A DNA stretch of 36,732 bases from Porphyromonas somerae DSM 23386 (GTDB lineage Bacteria; Bacteroidota; Bacteroidia; Bacteroidales; Porphyromonadaceae), in NCBI RefSeq assembly GCF_000372405.1, contig NZ_AQVC01000021.1, positions 1-36,732 of the forward strand. Direction: 5' to 3'. Made by a program: the position numbers and the translations under genes. Below the pieces are notes generated by a model. It made no database searches. It saw only the letters and a program-made list of their open reading frames with translations, and was not told the origin of the DNA. Positions 16,725 to 24,249 of the stretch are shown here, in pieces; the stretch's first letter is position 1, and every line of letters begins with the position of its first letter.

Positions 16725-17786
16725 TTACAGAATCAGCATGGCATCGCCATATTGCCCGAAGCGATACCCCTCCTTCACCGCTGTCTTGTAGGCCTTCATC
16801 ACCTTGTCATAACCTCCAAAGGCAGCCACCAACATCAGCAACCACGAGTAAGGCATATGGAAGTTTGTCACCATCGCATTCTGTAGCCCATAGTGGTATT
16901 CAGGGAAAATAAACTTGCTCGACCAGCCATCGTACGGCTTCACAAATCCATCCATACTCACCGCCGTCTCAAGTGCCTTTGCCACCGAAGTCCCCACAGC
17001 CACGATACGCTTCTTTTGCTCTACCGCCTTATTGATCGTGTCGCAAGTCTCCTGATTAATAATCATCCGCTCCGACCCCATCTTATACTTCGAGAGGTCA
17101 TCCACATCAATCTCATCATACATCACCCGGCTAGTGTGCAGTGTTAGCGACGTAAATCGTATATCCTTTAGCTCAAAACGCTTTATCAGCTCCCTACTGA
17201 AGTGAAGACCAGCTGCTGGTACCACTACCGCCCCCTCCTCCGTAGCATAGATTGTCTGATAACGATCCTCATCCTCAGGCTCTACTGGTCGGTGGATGTA
17301 GTCGGGTAGGGGCGTCTCTCCTAGCGAGAAAAGAGCCTCCTTAAACTCATCGTAGGTGCCGTCGTAGGCAAACTTCAATATTCGCCCCCTCGACGTGGTA
17401 TTATCCACCACCTCCGCTACCAGCTCGTCATTCTCACCGAAAAAGAGCTTATTACCGATACGTATCTTACGAGCCGGGTCCACCAACACATCCCACAGCA
17501 TCGGTTCATTCAGCTCACGGAGGAGAAATACATCGATCATCGCATTCGTCTTCTCCTTATTTCCCACCAATTTAGCAGGGAATACCCGAGTATTATTCAG
17601 CACAAATAGGTCATCCTTCCCAAAGTACTCTAGGATCTCCTTAAATTGCTTATGCTCTATTTCCCCCGTATCCTTATGGAGTACCAAGAGACGGCTCTCA
17701 TCCCTGTGTTTTTCAGGGTATTGTGCTATCTGCTCCTTAGGAAGCTTAAAATTAAAGTTCGATAGTTTATACTCCGCCATATTCAT
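16725..17786 (-). CDS. queA: S-adenosylmethionine:tRNA ribosyltransferase-isomerase
   Basis: Transfers and isomerises the ribosyl moiety of SAM onto preQ1-modified tRNA in queuosine synthesis. Family features: the N-terminal YKLSNFNFKLPKEQIAQYP, DLFVLNNTRVFPAKLVG near 65, GRILKFAYDG, GAVVVPAAGLHFSREL near 190, HTSRVMYDEID and the C-terminal TNFHMPYSWLLMLVAAFGG. The frame is open nine codons further upstream to 17813, overlapping truB. I prefer the ATG at 17786 because it has an AGGAGG sequence 5 nt upstream and gives a normal family N-terminus (353 aa). Confidence 0.94.
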   Translation of the reverse strand: MNMAEYKLSNFNFKLPKEQIAQYPEKHRDESRLLVLHKDTGEIEHKQFKEILEYFGKDDLFVLNNTRVFPAKLVGNKEKTNAMIDVFLLRELNEPMLWDVLVDPARKIRIGNKLFFGENDELVAEVVDNTTSRGRILKFAYDGTYDEFKEALFSLGETPLPDYIHRPVEPEDEDRYQTIYATEEGAVVVPAAGLHFSRELIKRFELKDIRFTSLTLHTSRVMYDEIDVDDLSKYKMGSERMIINQETCDTINKAVEQKKRIVAVGTSVAKALETAVSMDGFVKPYDGWSSKFIFPEYHYGLQNAMVTNFHMPYSWLLMLVAAFGGYDKVMKAYKTAVKEGYRFGQYGDAMLIL

Positions 17787-17790
17787 ATAT

Positions 17791-17797
17791 TCCTCCT
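17791..17797 (-). promoter_or_regulatory. Shine-Dalgarno of queA
   Basis: The minus strand reads AGGAGGA ending 4 nt before the ATG at 17786. Strong Shine-Dalgarno sequences are rare in this window, and this one decides the queA start over the longer frame. Confidence 0.7.
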
Positions 17798-17805
17798 TTT
17801 CCTTC

Positions 17806-18549
17806 TTAGTCAATAGTCATACGTTCCTCAATATACTCCTCAAACTGCTCCACCCCAATTCCCTCCGATGCTCTAAACTCCCCCACCGATTCACGGCGAA
17901 GGGCGGTCAGATAAGCACCACACTCTAGCGACCTCCCGATATCCCTTGCCAAAGCCCTGATATAGGTTCCCTTGCCACACACCACCCTGATGCGAATGTA
18001 GGGTAAGCTGTACTCCAGTAGCTCAATGCGGTCAATCCGCACCTCCTTCGCCTGTAGCTCCACCCCCTCTCCCTTTCGGGCCAATTCATAGGCACGGCTA
18101 CCCGCCACCTTCACCGCCGAGAATATTGGTGGCACCTGCGGTATCACTCCCTCGAATTGCTTCAGCACCTCCTCCACCTTTTCCCTCGTGATATGCTCCG
18201 TGGAGAACGTGGCATCCTCTTCACTCTCAAGGTCAAAGGAAGGCGTCGTTGCCCCCAGCTTCAGCGTCGCCGTATACTCTTTCGGCAACTTCTGTACCTC
18301 CTCTATCCGCTTCGTGTATCGGCCAGTGCAGAGCACCACCACCCCCGTAGCAAGTGGGTCTAGCGTCCCCGCATGCCCCACCTTAAGCCGCTTCACTCCG
18401 AGCTTTTTACAAAGTAGCCACCTAAATTTATTCACCACATCAAAGCTGGTCCACTTGAGTGGCTTATCCACCACCACAAAGGTACCATCCGAAAAGATAT
18501 TCTGAGGCACTTCGTGCGACTTATGATCTCTTTGGCTCTTTTGCATCAT
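17806..18549 (-). CDS. truB: tRNA pseudouridine-55 synthase
   Basis: Makes pseudouridine 55 in the T-loop of tRNAs. The nucleophile is Asp64 in GHAGTLDPLATG. Other family segments are VVDKPLKWTSFDVVNKFRW (27-45), KEYTATLKLGATTPSFD near 90, QVPPIFSAVKVAGSRAYELAR near 150 and CGKGTYIRALARDIG near 195. At 247 aa it is the short form without an extended C-terminal domain. A double ATG at 18549/18546 leaves the start ambiguous by one codon. It starts 3 bp after uppP. Confidence 0.96.
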   Translation of the reverse strand: MMQKSQRDHKSHEVPQNIFSDGTFVVVDKPLKWTSFDVVNKFRWLLCKKLGVKRLKVGHAGTLDPLATGVVVLCTGRYTKRIEEVQKLPKEYTATLKLGATTPSFDLESEEDATFSTEHITREKVEEVLKQFEGVIPQVPPIFSAVKVAGSRAYELARKGEGVELQAKEVRIDRIELLEYSLPYIRIRVVCGKGTYIRALARDIGRSLECGAYLTALRRESVGEFRASEGIGVEQFEEYIEERMTID

Positions 18550-18552
18550 TCA

Positions 18553-19401
18553 CTAAACTAGGGCTAGCTCCACCCCCATACTCATTAATACAAGTATCAC
18601 TCCGCCTACCAAGATACGATAAACTCCAAAGGCAGCAAAACCGTGTCGCTTGAGGTACTTGATAAAAGTCTGTATCGCCACCATCGCCACTATAAAGGAG
18701 ACTACATTCCCGATGAGTAGTGTGACCCAATGCTCCTGAAGGATATAGAGCGTATCGCTTTTCCAAAACTTGATCACCTCCAGTACGAAAGCTCCTAGCA
18801 TCGTAGGCACAGCGAGGAAAAAGCTAAACTCTGCCGCCACCTCGCGCTTCAGCCCTACCGACATACCGCCCACGATCGTAGACATACTCCGCGACATACC
18901 GGGGCAAAACATCGCAATGGTCTGGAAAAGCCCAATGGCAAAAGCCTTGCCATACGTCACCTCCTCCTTGTGATTGTTGCGAATTAGGCGGTCAATAAAG
19001 AGCATCACCACACCTCCAATCAGTAGATTAAGAGCGATGATCCACACCTTGCCCAGTGCCTCATCCACCCAGTCATTAAAGAGCAGACCCAGTATCGCAG
19101 CAGGCACCACTCCCACTACCAGTAGAAAGTAAAAACGAAAACGACTCAGCCCCCGCCGCCACTTTCGCTCCTCATGCCACATATCCTGAGGAAGGTCAAA
19201 ACGAAAGAAACGTTTGAAGTAGAGCACCACCACCGAGAGGATTGCCCCAAATTGGATCATCACCGTAAACGCCTTCACATAGGGGGTCGGCTCCATGCCC
19301 ATCAAGGCCTGAGCTATCACCAGATGTCCCGTGCTGGAGACCGGCAGGAACTCCGTGAGCCCCTCCACTATTGCCAGTATGATCGCTTCTATTATCGTCA
19401 T
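18553..19401 (-). CDS. uppP: Undecaprenyl-diphosphatase
   Basis: BacA/UppP-type membrane phosphatase that recycles undecaprenyl pyrophosphate, the lipid carrier of peptidoglycan and polysaccharide synthesis; high dosage gives bacitracin resistance in other bacteria. The catalytic motif EGLTEFLPVSSTGH is at 13-26 and the second motif PGMSRSMSTIVGGM near 167. Seven to eight hydrophobic helices are visible. The length of 282 aa is normal. It starts 3 bp after the DUF3098 gene. Confidence 0.96.
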   Translation of the reverse strand: MTIIEAIILAIVEGLTEFLPVSSTGHLVIAQALMGMEPTPYVKAFTVMIQFGAILSVVVLYFKRFFRFDLPQDMWHEERKWRRGLSRFRFYFLLVVGVVPAAILGLLFNDWVDEALGKVWIIALNLLIGGVVMLFIDRLIRNNHKEEVTYGKAFAIGLFQTIAMFCPGMSRSMSTIVGGMSVGLKREVAAEFSFFLAVPTMLGAFVLEVIKFWKSDTLYILQEHWVTLLIGNVVSFIVAMVAIQTFIKYLKRHGFAAFGVYRILVGGVILVLMSMGVELALV

Positions 19402-19404
19402 AGC

Positions 19405-19680
19405 TTACTTCTCCTCCTTCCCTGAAGATTTCTTCGCTCCCTTGCCACGCCACAGCAGAGCCACCAGTAGCCCTACATACCCTAGCGTCAGCACCACAGG
19501 AGCCACCCCAATGCGGGTGCTATTGAATACCTCCGCGTTGAAGCTCACTCCGTCCTCCGACTTACCCCCGGCCAAAAGTAGATACCCCACCACCAGCACC
19601 GCCACCGATGCCAGAGCTATGTAGAGGTTCACCTTCCCAAAGCCGTATCCTTTGATCCTTTTATCTTCCCTACCTTCCAT
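19405..19680 (-). CDS. DUF3098 small membrane protein
   Basis: A 91-aa protein with two transmembrane helices (about 20-38 and 62-78), a basic, charged N-terminus (GREDKRIKGYGFGKVN) and a Lys-rich C-terminus. It matches the DUF3098 family, which in Bacteroidota is typically found between ftsX and uppP, as here. Its function is unknown. The conserved position suggests a link to cell division or envelope synthesis, which is inference. Confidence 0.85.
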   Translation of the reverse strand: MEGREDKRIKGYGFGKVNLYIALASVAVLVVGYLLLAGGKSEDGVSFNAEVFNSTRIGVAPVVLTLGYVGLLVALLWRGKGAKKSSGKEEK

Positions 19681-19689
19681 ATCTATTCA

Positions 19690-20580
19690 CTATGCTCTGT
19701 AGAGCTTGTTTACATCCATTCTTAGGTACCTACTTACCGCTGCAGTAGCCGAAAGCCAACTGATTACCACGCCCAGCACTAGCACCACTGCCAACACTAT
19801 GAGCCCACTCTCCACGGTCAGTACTGACCTTAGGAGAGGATAATGATTTCGGACATAATACCAGCCCCAAGTGAGGAAGCCACCAGCTACGATGGCCGCC
19901 ATCACACCACTCCAGATATTGTACCAGACAAAGGGGCGGCGGATAAAGCGTGAGGTGGCACCCACCAGTTTCATCGTGTAGATCAAAAACCTCCGTGAGT
20001 AGATCAAGAGCCGAATGGTGTTATTGATCAGCACCATAGAGATGAGTAGCAGTAACCCCGAAAGTAGCGCCATCACCAGCGTCAGCCCACGGATATTATC
20101 ATTCAGCTTATCCACCAAGTCCTGCCGATACCCCAGTGATTGCGTCAGTCGATACTGCTCCAGTCGGCGCTCTACCAATTGTAGACTATCCGCCGAAGCT
20201 ACATAAGCCTCACCAAGCGTGATCTCAAAGGTAGGTGAAAGGGGGTTCCAACCGAGAAACTGCTCTGGGTTTTCTCCCAGCTCCTTCGTGAGTTCCTCCA
20301 ACGCCTCCTCCTTAGAGTGCAGTACCACCTCTCGCACAAAGGGCTCTTTCCTCAGGTCCCGCTGCATCTGTGCCACCTCGTCGGGGTCGGCATCGGGCGT
20401 CAGAACTACGTTAAACGTTACCTGCTCCCGCACATAGCTACTCAAGCCACTGCCTACCAAACCAAGGAGTACCACCAAGCCAAGCAAAAAGAGCACCATC
20501 GAGATACTGATGATGCTGATCACCCGCGAATGCCAAAAGCTACCAACCCTGCCAAGACCACCCCTTTTATCTCTACTCAT
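19690..20580 (-). CDS. ftsX: Cell division protein FtsX
   Basis: Permease-like subunit of the FtsEX complex, which couples division to cell-wall hydrolase activation. A short cytoplasmic N-terminus is followed by a first transmembrane helix (about 22-47), then a large periplasmic loop (about 48-165, with FNVVLTPDADPDEVAQM and VREVVLHSKEEALEEL). Three more helices lie at about 168-190, 215-245 and 265-288, separated by the SRRFLIYTMKLVGATSRFIRRPF segment. The length of 296 aa is typical. ftsE is not in the window. It is the first gene of the long operon and has a good TAnnTTTG promoter about 47 bp upstream. Confidence 0.94.
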   Translation of the reverse strand: MSRDKRGGLGRVGSFWHSRVISIISISMVLFLLGLVVLLGLVGSGLSSYVREQVTFNVVLTPDADPDEVAQMQRDLRKEPFVREVVLHSKEEALEELTKELGENPEQFLGWNPLSPTFEITLGEAYVASADSLQLVERRLEQYRLTQSLGYRQDLVDKLNDNIRGLTLVMALLSGLLLLISMVLINNTIRLLIYSRRFLIYTMKLVGATSRFIRRPFVWYNIWSGVMAAIVAGGFLTWGWYYVRNHYPLLRSVLTVESGLIVLAVVLVLGVVISWLSATAAVSRYLRMDVNKLYRA

Positions 20581-20626
20581 AAAATATCTATCTACCTTAC
20601 ACTTATAGCCTCCACACCATAATATG

Positions 20627-20656
20627 CAAATCTACTAAATAATCACGACTGCACAA
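20627..20656 (-). promoter_or_regulatory. Promoter of the ftsX operon
   Basis: On the minus strand a -33 TTG (20654-20656) is followed after 19 nt by TAGATTTG (20627-20634), matching the Bacteroidota TTTG-N19-TAnnTTTG pattern. It lies 47 bp before ftsX. Confidence 0.75.
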
Positions 20657-20795
20657 TAAAATCACGACCGTGATGTTCAAGACAGAAGGTCCGACTCGTC
20701 TGACCTGTCCGACTTGTCCGATAAAGGTGCCTCCTCTCGAGGTACCTTCCTCCTAAATAAATAGCCCATAATTTCCTCTAGATAGTAGAGCAAAA

Positions 20796-20922
20796 GTGGA
20801 GTTGCAACTAAGAAATCGGTTAGTTGCAACTCGTCATTTGCTTAGTTGCAACTAACCGATTGCTTAGTTGCAACTCGGCTGAAGCGTTTTTACTGCCCTG
20901 TATTTCAATGGGTTACAAAAGG
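20796..20922. repeat. 22-bp tandem array B with flanking conserved box
   Basis: Four units with an exact 22-bp period start at 20796, 20818, 20840 and 20862. The core AGTTGCAACT is a perfect palindrome centred on TGCA. The box CAATGGGTTACAAAAGG (20906-20922) follows 22 bp after the array and is the reverse complement of the box beside array A, so the whole array-plus-box arrangement is repeated in inverted orientation. Confidence 0.85.
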
Positions 20923-21118
20923 TTGGATTTATTGCCTCCTGACAGCCCGCTTGAGCCTATGTTCCCCTGCTTCTTGATGCCAAAAGAAAAGCCCTTGAAA
21001 GGCGGTTCAGTCAGCAGTCCTATCGCACTGGCCCTGACCTATCTTTCAAAGGCTATTTTCTCCGACAAAGTTGCTAAAAGCAGTGGCACCTACAAAATCA
21101 ATCGTGGGCTACTCCAAG
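20923..21118. other. Non-genic stretch in the repeat island
   Basis: No gene is supported here. A plus-strand frame of 103 codons (20824-21135) crosses array B and the end of the next MITE-like element, which argues against it. The minus strand has short open stretches interrupted by stops. The segment may be a decayed repeat. The end of this segment (21108-21118) is the left copy of an 11-bp target duplication. Confidence 0.5.
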
Positions 21119-21479
21119 CAGGGGTTACGCATTAGAAGGTCTTACCATGAATGACCTCCCCTCGTGGGAGGTCAGACGGATCATTGCCTCTAGTCGAGGC
21201 TCGTAGAGCCGATGACTAGGGGGCCAAAAACCCGAACCACCCCTACCATTCGACCCCTTGTGGGTCGGACAACGCATTCTAGGATTAATCTGATGCGGTT
21301 GTCCGACCCGCAAGGGGTCGTGGGATAGGGGGGGATGACCGTTGATCCCCCGGTTGTTCGGGGGCCTAGCCCCCTCCGACTCGGGGGCTAGGATCCGTCG
21401 GACCTCTGCCGAGGTCCTTACTCATAGACACCCCGCTAAATACCATACGGCGTGAACTTTCTAATTCGTAACCCCTGTA
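21119..21479. mobile_element. MITE-like element, family 1, complete copy
   Basis: A 361-bp non-coding element. The ends are inverted: CAGGGGTTACGCATTAGAA (21119-21137) and TTCTAATTCGTAACCCCTG (21459-21477). It is flanked by a direct 11-bp repeat, GCTACTCCAAG, at 21108-21118 and 21480-21490, which is a convincing target-site duplication. The interior folds into nested palindromes, the innermost pairing CGACCCCTTGTGGGTCGGACA (from 21251) with its near-complement ending at 21320. No transposase is encoded, so it would need to be mobilised in trans. Confidence 0.85.
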
Positions 21480-21480
21480 G

Positions 21481-22632
21481 CTACTCCAAGGGGTAGTGGG
21501 TGTTGAGGTAGCTCATCTGGTAGGCGAGCAGAGTACCGCCTACGATGTGGCTTTTATTGATTGTGAAGGGGGCTATCCTTACCCAGTCACTCCAGACCTT
21601 TTCAAGTGTCCTTTTGTCATATCCCCTCTCTTGTCCACCAGCGAGGAATTGGCTTCGCATCTTGGCAGATTCGTCGGTTAGCCCACGATATAATAGTAGA
21701 CGAAGTCTGTCCGACTCCCCAGGGGAGAAGTTGGCAATCGTTTGTGCCAACTGCATTATCTGCTCTTGGTAGAGAGTGATACCATAGGTTTCGCTGAGGT
21801 ATGGCTCCATCACAGGGAGGAGGTAGTTGATCGGCTCCTTGCCTTGCTTTCGGGCGATATAGGTGGGGGCGATCGCTTCCCCTCTGCTGTATAGGGTGGC
21901 GATGGAGAGCATTAGGTCATTAATGCTATCGGGTTTTATCTCTTTCCAAAGCTGTTGTAGGCGGGAGGCTTCGAGGAGATAGAACCTCCCTCTACGCTCT
22001 TTGCCAATGGATTGGAGCGTATCGGGGTCGTTGGTAGGGATCGCTTCAAGTTGGATCTCCTTTCCTAACCGATGCTTTATTTGCTCCATGCGATCTTGGA
22101 GCCATGTGAGGTGGCTGAGTGTGAGCCATCCTATCCTTATCGCATCAGAATCATAAAGGAGGGTGTAGGGGTGGTCCTCCTTACGCTGTGGCAAAGTACC
22201 TCTCTCGCTTACTTCTATGTCTATGCTCACTTTGCCTAGGGCGTCGGGGTTGAGGAATCGCTCGAAGAGGAGCCCGAGCTTTAGGGGATCCACCCTCGTA
22301 ATGCCTAGCACATAAAGCAACAAAGAGCTAGGGGCGGTGCCTCGGCCATTGCCGATTAGCACCCCTTGTTGCTTAGCTTTGACTATTTGCTCGTGGAGCA
22401 TAGCAATTTGAGGGGTGATGCCCGCCTCCTCCACTGCTCCTAGCTCTAGTGCTAGCCGTTGTTGGATCTCGGTGGAGAGTGGTGCACAATACCGCTCCTC
22501 TGCTCCCTTGGTAGCTTGATAAAGGAGGTAATCCTTAGGGGATTCAAAGCAGATAGGATTTGGGCGGGAAGTTAGGGTGCTAGATATCTTCAGTTCTCGC
22601 TTCCTTTTTTGTCCGTTCGTTGATTTAATCAT
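21481..22632 (-). CDS. Reduced DnaE-like (DNA polymerase III alpha) protein, probably non-catalytic
   Basis: A 383-aa protein related to the palm/fingers core of C-family polymerases; full DnaE is about 1,100-1,250 aa. Matching segments in order: CAPLSTEIQQRLALELGAVEEAG (49-71), IGNGRGTAPSSLLLYVLGIT (93-112, cf. GPGRGSAAGSLVAYALGIT), LGLLFERFLNP (119-129), SIDIEV (136-141, cf. DIDIDF), IGWLTLSHLT (167-176, cf. KFDFLGLRTLT), YGITLYQEQIMQLAQ (283-297) and INKSH (358-362). The PHP domain, about 150 residues between the catalytic motifs, and everything after the helix ending HYP are missing. Of the three catalytic Asp, the first is retained (D138), the second is Glu (E140) and the third appears to be Gly (G168). 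The frame is nevertheless fully open. The stop lies within the MITE target duplication, so it predates the insertion. No Shine-Dalgarno or promoter was found. It could be a domesticated paralogue or an early pseudogene. Confidence 0.8.
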   Translation of the reverse strand: MIKSTNGQKRKRELKISSTLTSRPNPICFESPKDYLLYQATKGAEERYCAPLSTEIQQRLALELGAVEEAGITPQIAMLHEQIVKAKQQGVLIGNGRGTAPSSLLLYVLGITRVDPLKLGLLFERFLNPDALGKVSIDIEVSERGTLPQRKEDHPYTLLYDSDAIRIGWLTLSHLTWLQDRMEQIKHRLGKEIQLEAIPTNDPDTLQSIGKERRGRFYLLEASRLQQLWKEIKPDSINDLMLSIATLYSRGEAIAPTYIARKQGKEPINYLLPVMEPYLSETYGITLYQEQIMQLAQTIANFSPGESDRLRLLLYRGLTDESAKMRSQFLAGGQERGYDKRTLEKVWSDWVRIAPFTINKSHIVGGTLLAYQMSYLNTHYPLE

Positions 22633-22792
22633 GGTTGTTTGAAATTAATAGTTATGATACTTCAGTTTGCGTCCTTTCTCTATATATACGAATGAGAAAG
22701 AATATCAAATTTTCATCCGTTGTTCACCCTCCCCCTCCCTCCCCTCCCCAATGGTTGCAAGACCTTTCCAGTGCATCTACCTTGCATGCGTT

Positions 22793-23177
22793 CAGGGGTG
22801 ACGCATAAGAAAGTTCTTGCCGTATGCTTTTTAACAGGGTGTCTATAAGTAAGGACCTCGGCAGAGGTCCGATTTGTCGTAGCCCCCATTCGAGGCTCGC
22901 AGAGCCGATGAATGGGGGTAAATAAGGCGACCAAAGCCTACGACCCCTTGTGGGTCGGACACCCTATTCTAGGATTAACTTTGATGACTTAGCTCCTATT
23001 GTCCGACCCGCAAGGGGTCGAATATATACGTGTGCCATTGCTTACCCCCCAGTCGTTCGGGGCTAACGCCCCTCCGACGTGGGGGCTACGACAAATCGGA
23101 CCTCCTCGCGGAGGTCCTTACCCATTGACTCTCTGATGAATGCCTCGTAGTAAGACTCTTCTAATACGTAACTCTTG
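22793..23177. mobile_element. MITE-like element, family 1, second complete copy
   Basis: About 385 bp with ends CAGGGGTGACGCATAAGAA (left) and TTCTAATACGTAACTCTTG (right), more diverged than in the copy at 21119-21479. A long inner inverted repeat pairs about 22850-22890 with 23078-23119 (GGACCTC hairpin, TCCGATTTGTCGTAGCCCCC and complement). Within it, CGACCCCTTGTGGGTCGGACA (22941 onward) pairs with a segment ending near 23020. The ATTCTAGGATTAA centre is shared with the other copy. No target duplication is evident. The sequences between it and its neighbours (22633-22792 and 23178-23316) contain no gene I can support. Confidence 0.8.
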
Positions 23178-23316
23178 CTTGTGTTGGAGATTTCGGTGGC
23201 TGTTAAGATATTTTTTGGTAGCTTTACAGCGTGGAATGGGCATTGCCTTTTTCTGACTAGGGGAGGGGGTGACACATTAATATATAAGGAATACATATAT
23301 ATAGGTCTCTATACAG

Positions 23317-24249
23317 ATGAGTGAGATAAAACCAACATTGATGGTATTGGCGGCGGGTATGGGTAGCCGCTATGGGGGATTGAAGCAATTAGATGGTGTG
23401 GGTCCGTGTGGTGAAACCATTATGGACTTCTCTATCTATGATGCAGTGAGAGCTGGCTTTGGTCGGGTGGTCTTCGTGATTCGCCGGGACTTTGCCGATG
23501 ATTTTGAGGCAAAGGTAGCTAGCCGCTACCGCGATCAGTTTGAGGGTCGTCTTGGTGTGGAGGTGGTCTTCCAAAGTGTGGAGGATCTGCCTGAGGGCTT
23601 TACCTGCCCTGAGGGTCGAACCAAACCTTGGGGTACCAATCATGCGGTGCTGATGGGCAAGGGGGTGATCAATGAGCCTTTTGGGGTGATCAATGCTGAT
23701 GACTTCTATGGGGCGGAGAGCTTCCAGGTACTTGGCGATGAGCTGCGGGCAATGGCTGGCGGTCGCAACCGCTACTGTATGGTGGGCTATCGTGTGGGGA
23801 ATACACTGAGCGAGAGCGGTACCGTAGCAAGAGGTGTTTGCGAAGTGGATCACGAAGGTTTGCTCACAGAAGTAGTGGAGCGGACAGCTATTGCACGTGA
23901 TGAACAAGGGGAGATCGCCTTTCAGGATGAGGCGGGGCACCGAGTGGTGCTAGAGGAGCAGACTCCAGTCTCAATGAATATGTGGGGCTTTACCCCTGAG
24001 TACTTTGATTACTCCGAGGAGGCCTTTATCCACTTCTTGGAGGCCAACTTGCATAGCGAGAAGGGAGAGTATTATATCCCTACCGTGGTGAATGACCTCG
24101 TGAAGCGTGGAATAGCTAGCTGCAAGGTATTGGATACTTCCGCCACGTGGTTTGGAGTTACCTATGCGGCCGATCGGCCTGATGTGGTAGCCAAACTAGA
24201 GCAATTGACCAAGAAGGGGGTCTACCCTTCGCCTTTGCTTAAGAAGTGA
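23317..24249 (+). CDS. Nucleotidyltransferase family protein (NDP-sugar pyrophosphorylase-like)
   Basis: A GT-A fold nucleotidyltransferase of 310 aa. The nucleotide-binding motif LAAGMGSRYGGLKQL is at 11-25. The metal-binding region NADDFYG is at about 127-133 and TPVSMNMWGFTPEYF near 218-232. The family resembles UTP/dTTP-sugar-1-phosphate transferases, but the substrate cannot be fixed from sequence; some relatives are annotated only as NTP transferases. It has a fairly free upstream region of about 140 bp after the MITE, and its TGA overlaps the miaA start. Confidence 0.85.
   Translation: MSEIKPTLMVLAAGMGSRYGGLKQLDGVGPCGETIMDFSIYDAVRAGFGRVVFVIRRDFADDFEAKVASRYRDQFEGRLGVEVVFQSVEDLPEGFTCPEGRTKPWGTNHAVLMGKGVINEPFGVINADDFYGAESFQVLGDELRAMAGGRNRYCMVGYRVGNTLSESGTVARGVCEVDHEGLLTEVVERTAIARDEQGEIAFQDEAGHRVVLEEQTPVSMNMWGFTPEYFDYSEEAFIHFLEANLHSEKGEYYIPTVVNDLVKRGIASCKVLDTSATWFGVTYAADRPDVVAKLEQLTKKGVYPSPLLKK

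Noticed and set aside
17787-17813. Nine-codon N-terminal extension of queA
   Set aside because: The ATG at 17786 has a well-placed AGGAGG and gives the usual N-terminus.
20824-21135. Plus-strand reading frame of 103 codons
   Set aside because: It begins inside the 22-bp array and ends inside the MITE end; the product is not recognisable and the frame is probably fortuitous.
22713-23296. Short minus-strand frames in the repeat island
   Set aside because: They lie in palindromic, non-coding repeat DNA and are explained by the MITE-like element.
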